Shown here piece after piece: positions 1-9,500 of a stretch of DNA of 43,506 nucleotides. A model generated the notes under the pieces. It saw only the letters and a program-made list of their open reading frames with translations, ran no database searches and was not told the origin of the DNA. A program made the translations under genes and the position numbers. Position 1 is the first letter of the stretch, and each line of letters opens with the position of its first letter. Origin of the DNA: Deltaproteobacteria bacterium (lineage in GTDB: Bacteria; Desulfobacterota; GWC2-55-46); NCBI GenBank assembly GCA_016218105.1, contig JACRET010000053.1:1-43506 (forward strand), read 5' to 3'.

Positions 1-186
1 CACGACCTTTCTTTGGCGGAGCACCGCCAGGTGCTGGGAGACATTGGCCTTGGTAATCCCGAGCCTTTCCACGAGGTCCCCCACGGAAAGCTCCCCGTCC
101 TTAAGAGAGGCTATTATCTCAAGCCTCTTAGGGTTAGCCAGTGTCTTGCATATCTCGGCCTGGAGTTCAAAGATTTCTTTCCTCAT
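1..186 (-). CDS. ArsR-type winged-helix regulator (partial, cut by window edge)
   Basis: The reverse strand reads an open 62-codon frame from an ATG at 186 to the window edge. The sequence begins MRKEIFELQAEICKTLANPK and continues through LEIIASLKDGELSVGDLVERL and ITKANVSQHLAVLRQRKVV. The pattern of leading helix, 'LANPKRLEII', and a recognition helix with 'NVSQHLAVLR' is characteristic of ArsR/SmtB winged-helix repressors. The C-terminal half lies outside the window, so any metal-binding or effector site cannot be judged. It is transcribed leftward, away from the repeat-rich gap that follows. Confidence 0.8.
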   Translation of the reverse strand, partial: MRKEIFELQAEICKTLANPKRLEIIASLKDGELSVGDLVERLGITKANVSQHLAVLRQRKVV

Positions 187-561
187 ATTTGCATTATTGC
201 GAAATACTGAAACAGGGTCAAGGAAAATATTCAATTACCCTGCCATAAATGGCAGGGATTGTCGGCAAGGTACCTGTTCTTTTATATAGCCCGGCTTTGA
301 CTCGCCCTTAAAAGGGCGGGATTCCGCCAGGCACCCGATTGAATATGCATAGCGAGCGCATCCCCGCAGCTTGCTGCGGGGAGCTTAAAATGGGTGTGAA
401 AACCTATTTGTTTCCAGGTTACGGAAGGCTTTATCTTGAGGGGTTTTTCGCTAACCGCGGAGATTCGTCCTGGGACGTACGGGAGGCCGCCCCCTTCCCC
501 TCTCCGGCCCTCCCCACAAGGGGAGAGGGAGCCAGGCTACAGGGAATTTTCCCGGTTCGGG
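187..561. other. Intergenic gap made largely of repeats
   Basis: There is no credible gene in this 375-base stretch. It holds one inverted copy of the clustered-hairpin repeat (228-387). Further on is a C-rich/G-rich palindromic segment around 480-535 built on CTCCCCACAAGGGGAG, a type of intergenic hairpin seen again near 12670 and 23890. It separates the divergently oriented start of the ArsR-type gene from the 3' end of the exonuclease gene. Confidence 0.6.
228..387 (-). repeat. Clustered-hairpin repeat, copy 1 (core on minus strand)
   Basis: Read on the minus strand, this copy shares a long block with 6327-6514 and 33154-33312. In order, the block has a CCCGCCC/GGGCG hairpin, GCCGGGCTATATAAAAGAAC, CAGGTACCTTGCCGACAAT, and a perfect hairpin CCCTGCC-ATTTAT-GGCAGGG. 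The side segment GAATATGCATAGCGAGCGCA plus its CCCCGCAG/CTGCGGGG hairpin lies on the opposite strand relative to the core when compared with copy 2. The family is therefore mosaic. Unlike the other two copies, this one lacks the CAGGCTGCTG ends. Confidence 0.85.
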
Positions 562-1413
562 TCAGTATGCTTCCGCTGAAACGTATCTATGCCGCTCGCT
601 GTGTATCCTTTCGATAGTCTCGATGTCGGCCTTGAAAAGCGCGGGAGGCGCATCCGGCATCGGGAGCTGGTGAGTACGCTCGAAAGGCGTTCCGGCAAGC
701 TTAAGGTTATAGGCTATTACGGAAAGGGGTTCCAGGTTTACCACATCCTGCGCATTATAGGCGAGCAAGGTCTCAAGGGCCTTCTTGTTTTTGTTTCTCT
801 TGAAGTCGTTCCACAGGAGCACCGCAGAGTACCCATCGACCCCGTCAAGCTCGCCGCGGTCTATGCCGAGCGTTTTTTCGCAACCCTTGAGCCCGCCTGA
901 AAAACCCAGGTCTCTCAAGAGGTATCTCAAATCGATATGCGCGATCTGCTTCAGGTCTATCCTCATGTGGTGCTCGATGAAAGGCACGTCGAAGCACTTG
1001 CCGTTATAAGTGACGATTACCTTATACCGCCTGATATCCCTTTTGAACTCATCAAGGTTTTCGCCTTTTACATACGAGTGGACTGTTTTTCCGTCATAAA
1101 GCGATATCGCCGTGATGTAGCCCCTAGGCCCGACATACCCGTTGGTCTCGATGTCGAGGTAAGCCGTAGATGGCCTGAAGTCCGGGAATATCCTCCAGTG
1201 CTCCCTTGAATTGAGCAGCCCGGCAAAATAGACCGGGTCGCAATCTCCGAGGCGCTTGAGAGAAGCTTCGATCTGGCTTTTAAAGGAATCTTTAAGGAGT
1301 GGGGACTCGCTATTTCTGAGGCAGGCTTCCCACGAGAGTATGCCGCTTTTCCACAGGCGGCGCTCAGAGCGGAGGCCTACGCCGGGGATGTGGCAGAATG
1401 TATTTTTTAACAT
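562..1413 (-). CDS. YprB-like RNase H-fold 3'-5' exonuclease
   Basis: This 283-residue protein is a predicted DEDDy-type 3'-5' exonuclease (RNase_H_2/YprB-like family). The acidic residues that would bind two metal ions are visible: LDIET gives D87 and E89, YNGKCFDVPF gives D142, and YNAQD gives Y219 and D223. The N-terminus HIPGVGLRSERRLW resembles a helix-hairpin-helix nucleic-acid-binding element that precedes this domain in the family. The start is the only nearby ATG, preceded by an AG-rich stretch. Substrate is unknown; DNA or RNA processing or repair is the family-level expectation. It stands alone, tail-first against the repeat gap. Confidence 0.82.
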   Translation of the reverse strand: MLKNTFCHIPGVGLRSERRLWKSGILSWEACLRNSESPLLKDSFKSQIEASLKRLGDCDPVYFAGLLNSREHWRIFPDFRPSTAYLDIETNGYVGPRGYITAISLYDGKTVHSYVKGENLDEFKRDIRRYKVIVTYNGKCFDVPFIEHHMRIDLKQIAHIDLRYLLRDLGFSGGLKGCEKTLGIDRGELDGVDGYSAVLLWNDFKRNKNKKALETLLAYNAQDVVNLEPLSVIAYNLKLAGTPFERTHQLPMPDAPPALFKADIETIERIHSERHRYVSAEAY

Positions 1414-1490
1414 TATAATTCTACTTTCTTTTTACCTCATTGGGCCGCTTTGTAAAAAAGCCGATAAGTTGAAAGCCATTTTAGCACAAA

Positions 1491-1519
1491 TTGAGATTAA
1501 ATACATTATAGTTTAATAT
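1491..1519 (+). promoter_or_regulatory. Putative sigma-70 promoter for the asparaginase gene
   Basis: TTGAGA at 1491-1496 and TAATAT at 1514-1519 are separated by 17 bases in an AT-rich stretch. They lie about 50 bases before the ATG of the downstream gene. This is a match to the housekeeping promoter pattern by eye only. Confidence 0.45.
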
Positions 1520-1568
1520 ATAATAAAATTTTGAAAGCGCAACCGCGTTTGAAAAGAAAGGTTTTGAT

Positions 1569-2468
1569 ATGCTGCTTTTAGCGCATGGAGGCGCTGGGAC
1601 AAAAAAGCCGTCAAAGGCCGCGCTCAAAAAGCTCCATGAATCCCTGAAAAAGGGATATGGAATCCTTGAGGCCGGGGGTACGGCCCTGCAGGCGGTGATC
1701 GGTACGATCGCCATGCTGGAAGATTCGGGCCTCTTTAACGCGGGGCTCGGCGCCAACCTCCAGCTCGACGGAATAAGGCGGCTTGACGCCGCGGTCATGG
1801 AGGGCAGCCGCCTCCAGGCAGGCTCGGTCATCGGGCTTGAGGGGATACAAAATCCTATAAAGGCTGCGAGCATAGTCATGGAATCGCCGCATAAAATACT
1901 AACGAATATAGGAGCAAAGGTCCTCGCCGCCGCCTATAACCTTAAACCCCTGCCTGACATAGATGAAAAATACCTGGAGCGGCTTAAAAAGATGACGGCA
2001 GGGGAATACGAGCTGGTCAGGATATTTAAAAAACACTTTTCTACGGTCGGGGCCGTAGCGCTCGATTCAAACGGCGACATTGCCGCCGGGTCATCTACCG
2101 GCGGAGTAGCCCTGATGCTGCCGGGTAGGGTAGGAGACACCCCGATAATCGGGGCAGGCGTATATGCCGAGAATAAAACAGGGGCTGTATCCTGCACCGG
2201 AAGGGGCGAGGATATAATAAGGATAGCGCTCGCAAAAGAGGTCAGCATGAGGATGATAGAAAAGACGCCTCTCAGAGCCGCGCGGGAAGCCTTAAAAAAA
2301 ATCCTTGAAATAGGCGGAGACGCAGGGCTGCTGGCCCTTAACAGGCAGGGCAAATTTGCGATAATCCACACGACCGAGAAAATGCCGGGAGGCTACGCGG
2401 GAAAAGACGGGATCATAGTAAAAGAGGGGTTTACGAGGGTAAGGCCGAAAAATTCCCATATGAGGTGA
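1569..2468 (+). CDS. Plant-type L-asparaginase / isoaspartyl peptidase (Ntn hydrolase)
   Basis: The 299-residue product belongs to the Ntn-hydrolase asparaginase family, which self-cleaves to expose a catalytic threonine and hydrolyses L-asparagine and isoaspartyl dipeptides. The N-terminus LLLAHGGAG is the conserved oxyanion-hole region. The expected nucleophile is T159 in HFSTVGAVALD. The second conserved threonine is T177 in GSSTGG, and RVGD and TGRGE follow as in the family. The residue before the nucleophile is Ser rather than the usual Gly, a minor variation. An AAAGG sequence precedes the ATG. It could serve protein-damage clearance or asparagine use; the sequence does not decide. Confidence 0.9.
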   Translation: MLLLAHGGAGTKKPSKAALKKLHESLKKGYGILEAGGTALQAVIGTIAMLEDSGLFNAGLGANLQLDGIRRLDAAVMEGSRLQAGSVIGLEGIQNPIKAASIVMESPHKILTNIGAKVLAAAYNLKPLPDIDEKYLERLKKMTAGEYELVRIFKKHFSTVGAVALDSNGDIAAGSSTGGVALMLPGRVGDTPIIGAGVYAENKTGAVSCTGRGEDIIRIALAKEVSMRMIEKTPLRAAREALKKILEIGGDAGLLALNRQGKFAIIHTTEKMPGGYAGKDGIIVKEGFTRVRPKNSHMR

Positions 2469-2480
2469 GTTTTTCTTTTA

Positions 2481-2523
2481 TAAAGCCGGTTGGAAGTCCC
2501 TGGGCCTAAAACCCGGGGTGGTT
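2481..2523. repeat. Hairpin repeat AAAGCCGGTTGGAA, copy 1 (between convergent genes)
   Basis: AAAGCCGGTTGGAA is followed by an imperfect CCCTGGG/CCCGGGG hairpin and TGGT. The same arrangement occurs at 35455-35497. Both copies sit between two convergent genes (asparaginase and bcp here, uppP and hemL there), so a role as a bidirectional transcription stop is plausible but inferred. Confidence 0.55.
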
Positions 2524-2993
2524 CATTCGCCAAATGACGCAAGTATCTGATCGACATGACCGGCGACTTTTACGCTCCGCCAGGCCTTCTTTACTATACC
2601 GTCCTTGCCAATAATGAAGGTAGACCTTATTATGCCTTTTACGGCCTTACCGTACATCTTTTTTTCGCCGTATGCCCCGTAAATGGCGGCAACCTTCTTT
2701 TCGGGATCGCTTAAAAGAGGAAATGGCAGACCCTGCTTCTCCTTGAACTTTTTGTGAGAGCTTAGGCTGTCGGGACTCACCCCAACGACAGCCGCGCCAG
2801 ATTTTACAAGCCGCGCCATGTTATCCCTCAAGTCGCAGGCCTCTTTTGTGCACCCGCTGGTATTGTCTTTGGGATAGAAGTATAATATGAGCGCCCTGCC
2901 CTTGAAATCCTTCAGGGAGTATTCCCGCTCCACGCCTGTCTCATCAATGCCGGGGAGGTTAAAATCTATCGCCTTTTCGCCTTCTTTTATCAT
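2523..2993 (-). CDS. bcp: Thiol peroxidase, Bcp/PrxQ-type peroxiredoxin
   Basis: A 156-residue cytosolic peroxiredoxin that reduces hydrogen peroxide and organic hydroperoxides using thioredoxin. The thioredoxin-fold signature YFYPKDNTSGCTKEACDLRD places the peroxidatic cysteine at C48 and the resolving cysteine at C53. That is the atypical two-Cys spacing of the Bcp/PrxQ subfamily. Length and the GVSPDSLSSHKKF and LLSDPEKKVAAIYG motifs match the family throughout. It converges with the asparaginase gene and is co-directional with the cupin gene 38 bases upstream. Confidence 0.93.
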   Translation of the reverse strand: MIKEGEKAIDFNLPGIDETGVEREYSLKDFKGRALILYFYPKDNTSGCTKEACDLRDNMARLVKSGAAVVGVSPDSLSSHKKFKEKQGLPFPLLSDPEKKVAAIYGAYGEKKMYGKAVKGIIRSTFIIGKDGIVKKAWRSVKVAGHVDQILASFGE

Positions 2994-3031
2994 AAGATCA
3001 TTCTATCATATTTTTTAAAAAGCAGGTTTGC

Positions 3032-3361
3032 CTACTTAAAAACGAGCATATATACCAGCTCTGTCTCCTCAACCACATACACTATTGCGTGGTCCTCACC
3101 CGGCTCAACGACCAGACAGGAGCCGTCCTTGACCGCTATATCCTTTCCGTCAACGTTGAAAACCGTATGCCCCCTCACGCAGTAGAATATCTCGAACGAG
3201 TTAACATGGGAATGGCTGGCGGCCGTGTTTCCGGGGACAAGAACTGTGTGGCTTAAGTGTCTAAGGCAGGATAGCTGCTCGTCCAGAAGCACCTTTTTCA
3301 GTATCTCCGGGTTATGGCTTATGGGCTTGAGTTCGGTCGACTGAAGGCTGTAGGTTTTCAT
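3032..3361 (-). CDS. Small single-domain cupin protein
   Basis: A 109-residue single cupin domain. Motif 1 appears as HSHVNSFEIFYCVRG, with H50, H52 and E57 as likely metal ligands. Motif 2 appears as VEPGEDHAIV, with a fourth histidine. The protein is just one beta-barrel domain with no DNA-binding region, so it is probably a small metal-dependent enzyme or sugar/ligand-binding protein. No substrate can be assigned. It lies 38 bases upstream of bcp on the same strand and may share a transcript with it. Confidence 0.78.
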   Translation of the reverse strand: MKTYSLQSTELKPISHNPEILKKVLLDEQLSCLRHLSHTVLVPGNTAASHSHVNSFEIFYCVRGHTVFNVDGKDIAVKDGSCLVVEPGEDHAIVYVVEETELVYMLVFK

Positions 3362-3385
3362 TGAAAAAGCACTCTGGTTTTTTCT

Positions 3386-4609
3386 TTACTCTACCTCAAC
3401 AGGGGTCGAGGAAGCAATACCTGTTCCGTTGCCAAGCTGGCCCGATGAATTCACCCCCCAGCACTTGACGTTTGAATCGGTCAATCTTGCGCAGGCATGG
3501 TAGAGGCCGCTGTCGAGCCCGAGCGCGGTTGATATTCCGCTGGCCAGCACAGGGACTATCGTGGTTGATGCGGACGCCCCTGAGCCGGGAGAGGCAAAGC
3601 CGACGGTTGAGCCGCCATTTCCGAGCTGTCCAAGCGAATTATCTCCCCAGCAGCGGATCTTATTGTCCGAAAGGAGCGCGCATGAGTGCGCCTGCCCCGC
3701 GGCGACCGCCCTTGCAGTAGTAATGGTGGACGATGCGGCTGTAACAGGTGTACTTGACATGGTGACATTGACGGTCGGGAAAAAACTGATAAGGGTCCAC
3801 AGCACCCCCAATTGACCGCTGGAGTTATCGCCCCAGCAATCGACCGTGCCGTCGCTTATAACCGCGCAAGTATGGTTCGAGCCGGCGGAAATACCGGTAG
3901 AGTCAGCGAGATTCGTCACAGTGACGGGGACAGATGAGTTTGTGATGCTCGAATTTCCGAGCTGTCCCAGGGTGTTGGCTCCCCAACAGCGCGCGGTCCC
4001 GTCAGAAAGGAGCGCGCAGGTGTGATTGCCGCCCGCCGAGACCGCGGCGGCGGTCGTTATCCCGGAAACCGACACGGGTATGGATGAGTTTGATTGGGAA
4101 TTGTTTCCGAGCTGGCCGGAGGTGTTCGAGCCCCAGCACTCGACCGTGCCGCCGGAAAGCACGGCGCAGGTATGGTTCCCGCCAGCTGAGACCGCGGTGG
4201 CGTCGGATATGCCGGATACCGCAACCGGCGTTGTCGAGTTGGTGTTGGAGTTATTGCCAAGCTGGCCGCTGGAATTGTCGCCCCAGCAGTTGATGGCGCC
4301 GTCAGATAATATCGCACAGGTATGGCTGCCGCCGCCAGAAACCTGTGTGGCTGTTGTCACGCCTGAAACAGCCACAGGGCTCAGCGAAAGGGAAGGTATT
4401 GTGTTGCCGAGCTGACCGGTGCTGTTTTTCCCCCAGCATTCGATAGTGTTATCGGAAAGCAGGGCGCAAGAATGGAGATCGCCGCCTGCCACGGCGGATG
4501 CGCGCGATGCGGAACCGCTCTGAAACTCATCATTTCCGCCGCCTCCTCCTCCGCATCCGGAAATGAGGGCCATGATCAGAAAAAATGTAATAAGGCGTGA
4601 CGATTTCAT
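3386..4609 (-). CDS. RCC1-repeat (regulator of chromosome condensation-like) lipoprotein
   Basis: I start this at the ATG at 4609, not the longer frame, because it gives a lipoprotein signal (LIMALISGC, lipidated C19) after an AGAGG site. The 407-residue product is then about seven RCC1/BNR-like beta-propeller blades. Each blade carries the pattern H-[ST]-CA-x8-CWG-x-N-x2-GQLG, e.g. GGNHTCAVLSGGTVECWG. Every blade thus has two cysteines about nine residues apart, probably disulfides in the periplasm or on the surface. Blades 5 and 6 are separated by longer inserts. Bacterial RCC1 propellers are usually secreted; ligand and function are unknown. Confidence 0.85.
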   Translation of the reverse strand: MKSSRLITFFLIMALISGCGGGGGGNDEFQSGSASRASAVAGGDLHSCALLSDNTIECWGKNSTGQLGNTIPSLSLSPVAVSGVTTATQVSGGGSHTCAILSDGAINCWGDNSSGQLGNNSNTNSTTPVAVSGISDATAVSAGGNHTCAVLSGGTVECWGSNTSGQLGNNSQSNSSIPVSVSGITTAAAVSAGGNHTCALLSDGTARCWGANTLGQLGNSSITNSSVPVTVTNLADSTGISAGSNHTCAVISDGTVDCWGDNSSGQLGVLWTLISFFPTVNVTMSSTPVTAASSTITTARAVAAGQAHSCALLSDNKIRCWGDNSLGQLGNGGSTVGFASPGSGASASTTIVPVLASGISTALGLDSGLYHACARLTDSNVKCWGVNSSGQLGNGTGIASSTPVEVE

Positions 4610-4722
4610 TGAGAGGCCTCTGAAAGCAATAAAAATGAAGTATCGCTCAAAATAATGGATTGTCAAGGGATTGGCGCTAAGCAGGGTCAGGTAAAATTCT
4701 GCCTGTCTAATGTGAGGTTCTA

Positions 4723-4752
4723 TTGACATCCCGTAATATATTCTGTTACTTT
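4723..4752 (+). promoter_or_regulatory. Putative sigma-70 promoter for the diguanylate cyclase gene
   Basis: A perfect TTGACA hexamer at 4723-4728 is followed, 18 bases later, by TACTTT, a weak -10 element that keeps the key first, second and last positions. The ATG of the response-regulator gene is at 4789. By-eye call. Confidence 0.45.
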
Positions 4753-4788
4753 ATAGGCATATATCCAGCGGGAGATCCCCAGTAAAAT

Positions 4789-6189
4789 ATGAATAAGGGA
4801 AAGATACTGGTTGTAGACGATGACGCGTTTTTCAGGGTCCTCTGCTCTGACATACTCACGAGCGGAGGATTTTTAGTTAAAACCGCGTCCACCGGGCTTG
4901 ACGCCGTCAATATTATCCAGAACGAGCCCATAGATATAGTCATCACGGACCTCATCATGCCCGATATGGACGGGATGGAGGTGCTTCACCAGACAAAACA
5001 GCACAATACCCTTATAGATGTCATTGTTGTTACCGGCCACGGCTCTATCGAGACCGCCATCGAGGCCCTTAAGACCGGCGCCTTCGACTATATTAGAAAA
5101 CCCCTCAATGAAGACGAGATGCTTCATACCGTGAACGGCTGTATGGAGAAAAAAAAGCTGCTGGAAGAAAACCAGGAGATGAGGCAGTCCCTCAAGCTCT
5201 TCGAGGTCAGCAAGGCGGTAACTTCTACGCTCGATATCAGCAAGCTCTACAATATGACGCTTGACGCGCTCCTTCAGATAGTGCCGGGAGAGGCCGGGGT
5301 GATCGTTTTCTATGAAGATGATATGAAAAAGTTCGATATCAAGGCGATAAGGCATATAGGACTCGGCACCGGGGAGCAGATAGTAGAGGTATTCAGAAAT
5401 AATTTTTCCAGGGACCTTCAGGGCCTTACGAGTATAAGCGTGATATCGAAGCCCGAGATATCGAACGGAGGGCAGGAAGTAATCAAGGACTTCAATTCTT
5501 TTCTCATCGCCCCCATATTAAAAGGTAAAAATCCCATAGGCTTCCTCCTTATTATGAGCGCTTACGGTAAAGAGGCGTATGGCCTGAGGGAGATAAAGAA
5601 CGCGACTTTTATAATAGAACACGCCTCAAGCGCCTTTGAGAACGCCCAGAAGTATGCTGAAGCTAAAGAGATGGCGTTCATAGACAGCCTTACGAACCTT
5701 TATAACAGCAAGTACCTGGACAACGCCCTCGACAAAGAGCTCAAGAGGGCTGACAGGCTCATGATGCCGGTCACCGTCCTCTTTCTCGACCTCGATAATT
5801 TCAAGCGTATCAACGATCAGAACGACCATCTGATCGGGAGCAGGGTGCTAGTAGAGGTCGGGAAGATCCTCCTTAAGTGCGTCAGGGAAGTCGATACGGT
5901 AATACGCTACGGCGGAGATGAGTATGTGATTTTACTTGTCGATGCCGATTACGATGTGGCTTCAAGGGTAGCTGAAAGGATCAGACAGACTATCGAGAAA
6001 CATATGTTTCTCGAGGATGACGGCCTGAATTTGAGGATTACGGCCTCTATTGGAATAGCCACTTACCCTATACATACGAAAGACAAGAAAGAGCTTTTAA
6101 AGATCGCCGATAAGGCGATGTACCGCGCCAAAGATATTTCCAGGAACGTCGTTTACCTGGCCCCTGTTCCGGGCATGAACCCCAAATAA
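4789..6189 (+). CDS. Response-regulator diguanylate cyclase (REC-GAF-GGDEF)
   Basis: The 466-residue cytosolic protein should make cyclic di-GMP under control of phosphorylation. A receiver domain occupies residues 1-120, with acidic pocket VVDDD, phospho-acceptor D54 in ITDLIMPD, and K104 in RKPLN. Residues 140-290 look like a GAF-type sensor (EVSKAVTSTLDISKLYNM). The GGDEF domain starts at DSLTNLYN near 299. Its active site is GGDEY at 375-379, an accepted variant. An inhibitory I-site, REVD, lies at 366-369, exactly five residues before it, so product inhibition is likely. No EAL domain and no adjacent kinase are seen. Confidence 0.92.
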   Translation: MNKGKILVVDDDAFFRVLCSDILTSGGFLVKTASTGLDAVNIIQNEPIDIVITDLIMPDMDGMEVLHQTKQHNTLIDVIVVTGHGSIETAIEALKTGAFDYIRKPLNEDEMLHTVNGCMEKKKLLEENQEMRQSLKLFEVSKAVTSTLDISKLYNMTLDALLQIVPGEAGVIVFYEDDMKKFDIKAIRHIGLGTGEQIVEVFRNNFSRDLQGLTSISVISKPEISNGGQEVIKDFNSFLIAPILKGKNPIGFLLIMSAYGKEAYGLREIKNATFIIEHASSAFENAQKYAEAKEMAFIDSLTNLYNSKYLDNALDKELKRADRLMMPVTVLFLDLDNFKRINDQNDHLIGSRVLVEVGKILLKCVREVDTVIRYGGDEYVILLVDADYDVASRVAERIRQTIEKHMFLEDDGLNLRITASIGIATYPIHTKDKKELLKIADKAMYRAKDISRNVVYLAPVPGMNPK

Positions 6190-6201
6190 AATCTCCCTTT
6201 C

Positions 6202-6540
6202 TAACAGGCTGCTGTAAAAGTCCATCTGCTTCGTTGTCATTGTCGCTCGTCACTGCGGCGTACAGACAAAGTACGCCGCATTCCGCGCTTCTCGACGCCT
6301 CGCAGCTGAATCTTTTTGAGCAGCCTGAATATGCATAGCGAGCGCATAGAAATTGTTTCCTTACATATCGAAGATTCCCGCGAATTCCGCGGGGAGCTTC
6401 ATCGGGTGCCCGGCGGAACCCCGCCCCTTTTAAGGGCGGGTCAAAGCCGGGCTCTATAAAAGAACAGGTACCTTGCCGACAATCCCTGCCATTTATGGCA
6501 GGGTAATTGAATAAATTCCGGATTTTTCAGCAGCCTGCTA
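6202..6540. mobile_element. MITE-like element 1 with nested hairpin repeat
   Basis: The left end reads TAACAGGCTGCTGTAAAAG. The right end, read on the other strand, is TAGCAGGCTGCTGAAAAATC, forming terminal inverted repeats of about 20 bases. Inside the left half is the hairpin TGCGGCGTAC-agacaaa-GTACGCCGCA, followed by an inner end copy TTTTTGAGCAGCCTGAAT. The clustered-hairpin repeat lies between that and the right end. There is no coding capacity, so any movement would need a transposase supplied in trans. Confidence 0.75.
6327..6514 (+). repeat. Clustered-hairpin repeat, copy 2 (nested in MITE 1)
   Basis: Contains, in order, GAATATGCATAGCGAGCGCA, a CCCGCG/CGCGGG hairpin, GAGCTTCATCGGGTGCCCGG, the GCCCCTTTTAAGGGC hairpin, the invariant GAACAGGTACCTTGCCGAC block, and CCCTGCC-ATTTAT-GGCAGGG. 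From that invariant block through the last hairpin, about 42 bases are identical by eye to copies 1 and 3. Confidence 0.85.
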
Positions 6541-6548
6541 AAAGATGC

Positions 6549-9500
6549 TCATGCCCCGGCCAGCTCCATGGCAAGCAGCTTTATCTTTTTTATGTCCACC
6601 TTGCCGCTTGCGGTAGACGGCAGCTCGTCAATGTGGTAAAGGTCTTCCCGCTTGGGTAGCCACAGCTTCGGAAGCCCCGCCTCAAGGAGCCTTTTCCAGA
6701 CTTCCATCGGAGGCGCGTTTTTCGTATAGAAAGCGATTATCCGCTCTCCTTTTTGTTCATCAGGAAGGGCAGTGACCGCGCAGTGGCAGCCGCCGAGCAC
6801 CTTTGAAATCGTCTCTTCGACCTTTATATGCGGGATCATCTCACCGCCTATCTTGCTGAAGCGGGATAAGCGGTCGGTTATTTTTATGAACCCGTTGTCG
6901 CCTATCGAGGCTATGTCCCCGGTAACGTACCAGCCGTCATGGATGGCCTCTTTGGTCCGTTCTGAGTCTCCAAGATAACCCTTCATGAGATTCGGCCCTT
7001 TTATAAGGAGAAGCCCCTCTTTGCCGGCCGGAAGCTCTGTCCAGTCCTCGGGGTTCACTACCTTTACCGCAACCCCCGGGATAGCGTGCCCGACCGTGCC
7101 GGGGATGAATCCGGTCTGTTTTATATCGTCGTACTCTACATCCGGCACATTGACCGAAACAACCGGAGACAGCTCCGTGCAGCCGTAGCCTTCCAAAAGC
7201 TCAAGCCCGAATTTCTCTTTGAACGCCCATGCTATATGCTCTCTTAATTTCTCGGCCCCTGCTATGGCGTACCTTAAAGTAGAGAACTCGCCGGCAGCGC
7301 ACTTTCGTATGTAGGATGAATAAAAGGCCGGCGTGCCGATCATGATAGTTCCCTTATATCTTGCGGTAAGCTCGCCTACGGTACGCGCGTCCATCGGGTT
7401 TGAGTGATAGACGACGCCGATCCCCGTTATGAGTGGAAACCAGATGGTGCCTGTATAACCGAACGAGTGGAAGAACGGCAACACACCCACAAGGACGTCT
7501 TTATGTGAAAGGAGAAATACCTGAGAAAAGCCTTCAAGGTTTGAAAGGATATTGTGGTGGGTAAGCATTACGCCTTTTGGATGCCCTGTGCTTCCGCTCG
7601 TAAAGATAACGGTCGCGAGCTTGTTGGGGTCGACTTCTCCCTTACAGTAGATGGACTCAAGGGCCCTGTGCGGCAGTAAAAACGCCGCTAAAGCCGTGAC
7701 GGCCTTTTCCGAAGCGGAAAATGTCGAGATAATATCCTCGAGGAATACCATCCCATCCGCATCTTCGAGCCCTGCCCTGGATAAAAAGGCGCGGGAGGTG
7801 ATTATTGTCTTGATTCCGCTCTGGGCGATGCATGACGCCATAGAGTCTCCGCCTGACAGGAAGTTGAGGTTGACAGGCACCTTGCCGGCGACCTCGGCTG
7901 CGATGTTCGCTATCGCCGCCCCGGCTGAAGCCGGGAGGAGAATCCCTATCATCTTTTCATCGGCATTCCTCTTTGCGATCCACTTTGAAAGGAGTATGCT
8001 TGAAACGAGAGTCTTTCCCCATGTGAACCGCTTCCCTGTGGAATCGGCCATGCAGAACGAAAACCAGCGCGATTTGGCCATCTTTATAAAACGGAAATGC
8101 AGGAGGTCCCGCGCCGTGCGGCGGTGCTCTACGGCTTCGCTTCCAAGCTCCATTACCGCCTGCCTGACTTCCAGAGCCGAGCTGCCGGATTTAAGGGGTT
8201 TGCCGAATGAGACCGTCACATGATAAGGGAACTCCTTCGGCCATTTCCAGAAGAAGAGTCCGCCCTTGAAGCTGAATATGGACCCCCAGACCCTGTCCAG
8301 ATGAACGGGGATTATCGGGATATCCAGGCCCTCTACCATCCGCTCCAGCCCTTTTTTGAAAGGCTGGAGATTGCCAGTCCTGCTTATCGCGCCCTCGGCG
8401 AAGATGCAGACCACGTGCCCCGCCTTTAGCTCCTCGCGCGCCGACTGTATTGATTTAAGCGCGTCTCTCCTGTTGCCCTCGCTGATGGGTATCACCTTCA
8501 TGATCTTCAGGAACCAATGTATCCCGCGCAGATCATAAAAGTATTTATAGATAACGAATCGGATAAACCTCTGGACGCAGGCGCCTACCAGAAACCCGTC
8601 GGCGAAGGAGAGATGGTTTGAGACCAGCAGTGCCGGGCCTCTGAAAGGGACGTTGTCCTCCCCTACGACCTTTATCTTATACAGGGTATGCGTAAGCATC
8701 CAGAACGCGAAACGGACTAGAAAATCAGGGAGGTGCTTCATCATGAATATCGTGGCTAAAAGAGTGGCCACCCCGAATATGAGGATGATCTTATCCGAGC
8801 CGATATCCATCTTGTCCTTGAAAAGCCACAAAATCCCGGAGGCGGAGAGTATCCCCGCCGTTGATATGAAATTATTCGTGGCTATGAGACGCCCTTTTTC
8901 CGTAGCGCCGCTTTTTTGCTGAAGCAGGGCGTTTAAAGGCACTATGGCGAGCCCGCCTGTAAAGCCGAGCATAATAAGGGCTGCCGCTGTTTTAGCGTAT
9001 GAATCTACTGAATAGGCAAGTAGTATGGCAAACCCCCCCATCCCCAAAGAGCCTACCGGCACCAGCCCCAGCTCGACCTTGTCGCCTGATAAGTACCCTG
9101 CCACGATAGAGCCTATGCCTATACCTACGGCAAGGAAGGTTATGAGGATACCTATCCACATATCGTTCAGATGCATGACTTCTTTTCCGAGGAGGAGTAT
9201 GTCCATCTGAAGGAGGGCCCCCAGAAACCAGAAATAGGTAATGCCAATAACCGTGAGGGACAAGAGGCGGTCGCCGTAAAGTCTCCTGATGCCCCAGCCT
9301 ATTTCGGACCAGGGGTTTAGATTGAACTTCTTTTGCGCGCCGGAATCCTTGACGCGGGTAATGCCGAAGCTCGTAAGAGTTCCGGCAATGGCGATAGCGA
9401 TAAGGAATATTCCAACATAGGAAAGCTTGTCTTTCCATACCGAGAAGATTATTGTGCCAATAGATGTGCCAAGTATTATCGCGAGGAAGGTGCTCATTTC

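Larger units (their letters stand above)
6190..6548. other. Intergenic gap filled by nested repeat elements
   Basis: No gene is present in this 359-base gap between two convergent genes. Almost all of it (6202-6540) is one MITE-like element that encloses a copy of the clustered-hairpin repeat. Only about 12 bases at the left and 8 at the right are unique. Confidence 0.75.

Noticed and set aside
7651-8223. 190-codon plus-strand frame inside the LplT-Aas fusion gene
   Set aside because: Antisense shadow; the fusion protein on the minus strand is intact and well supported.
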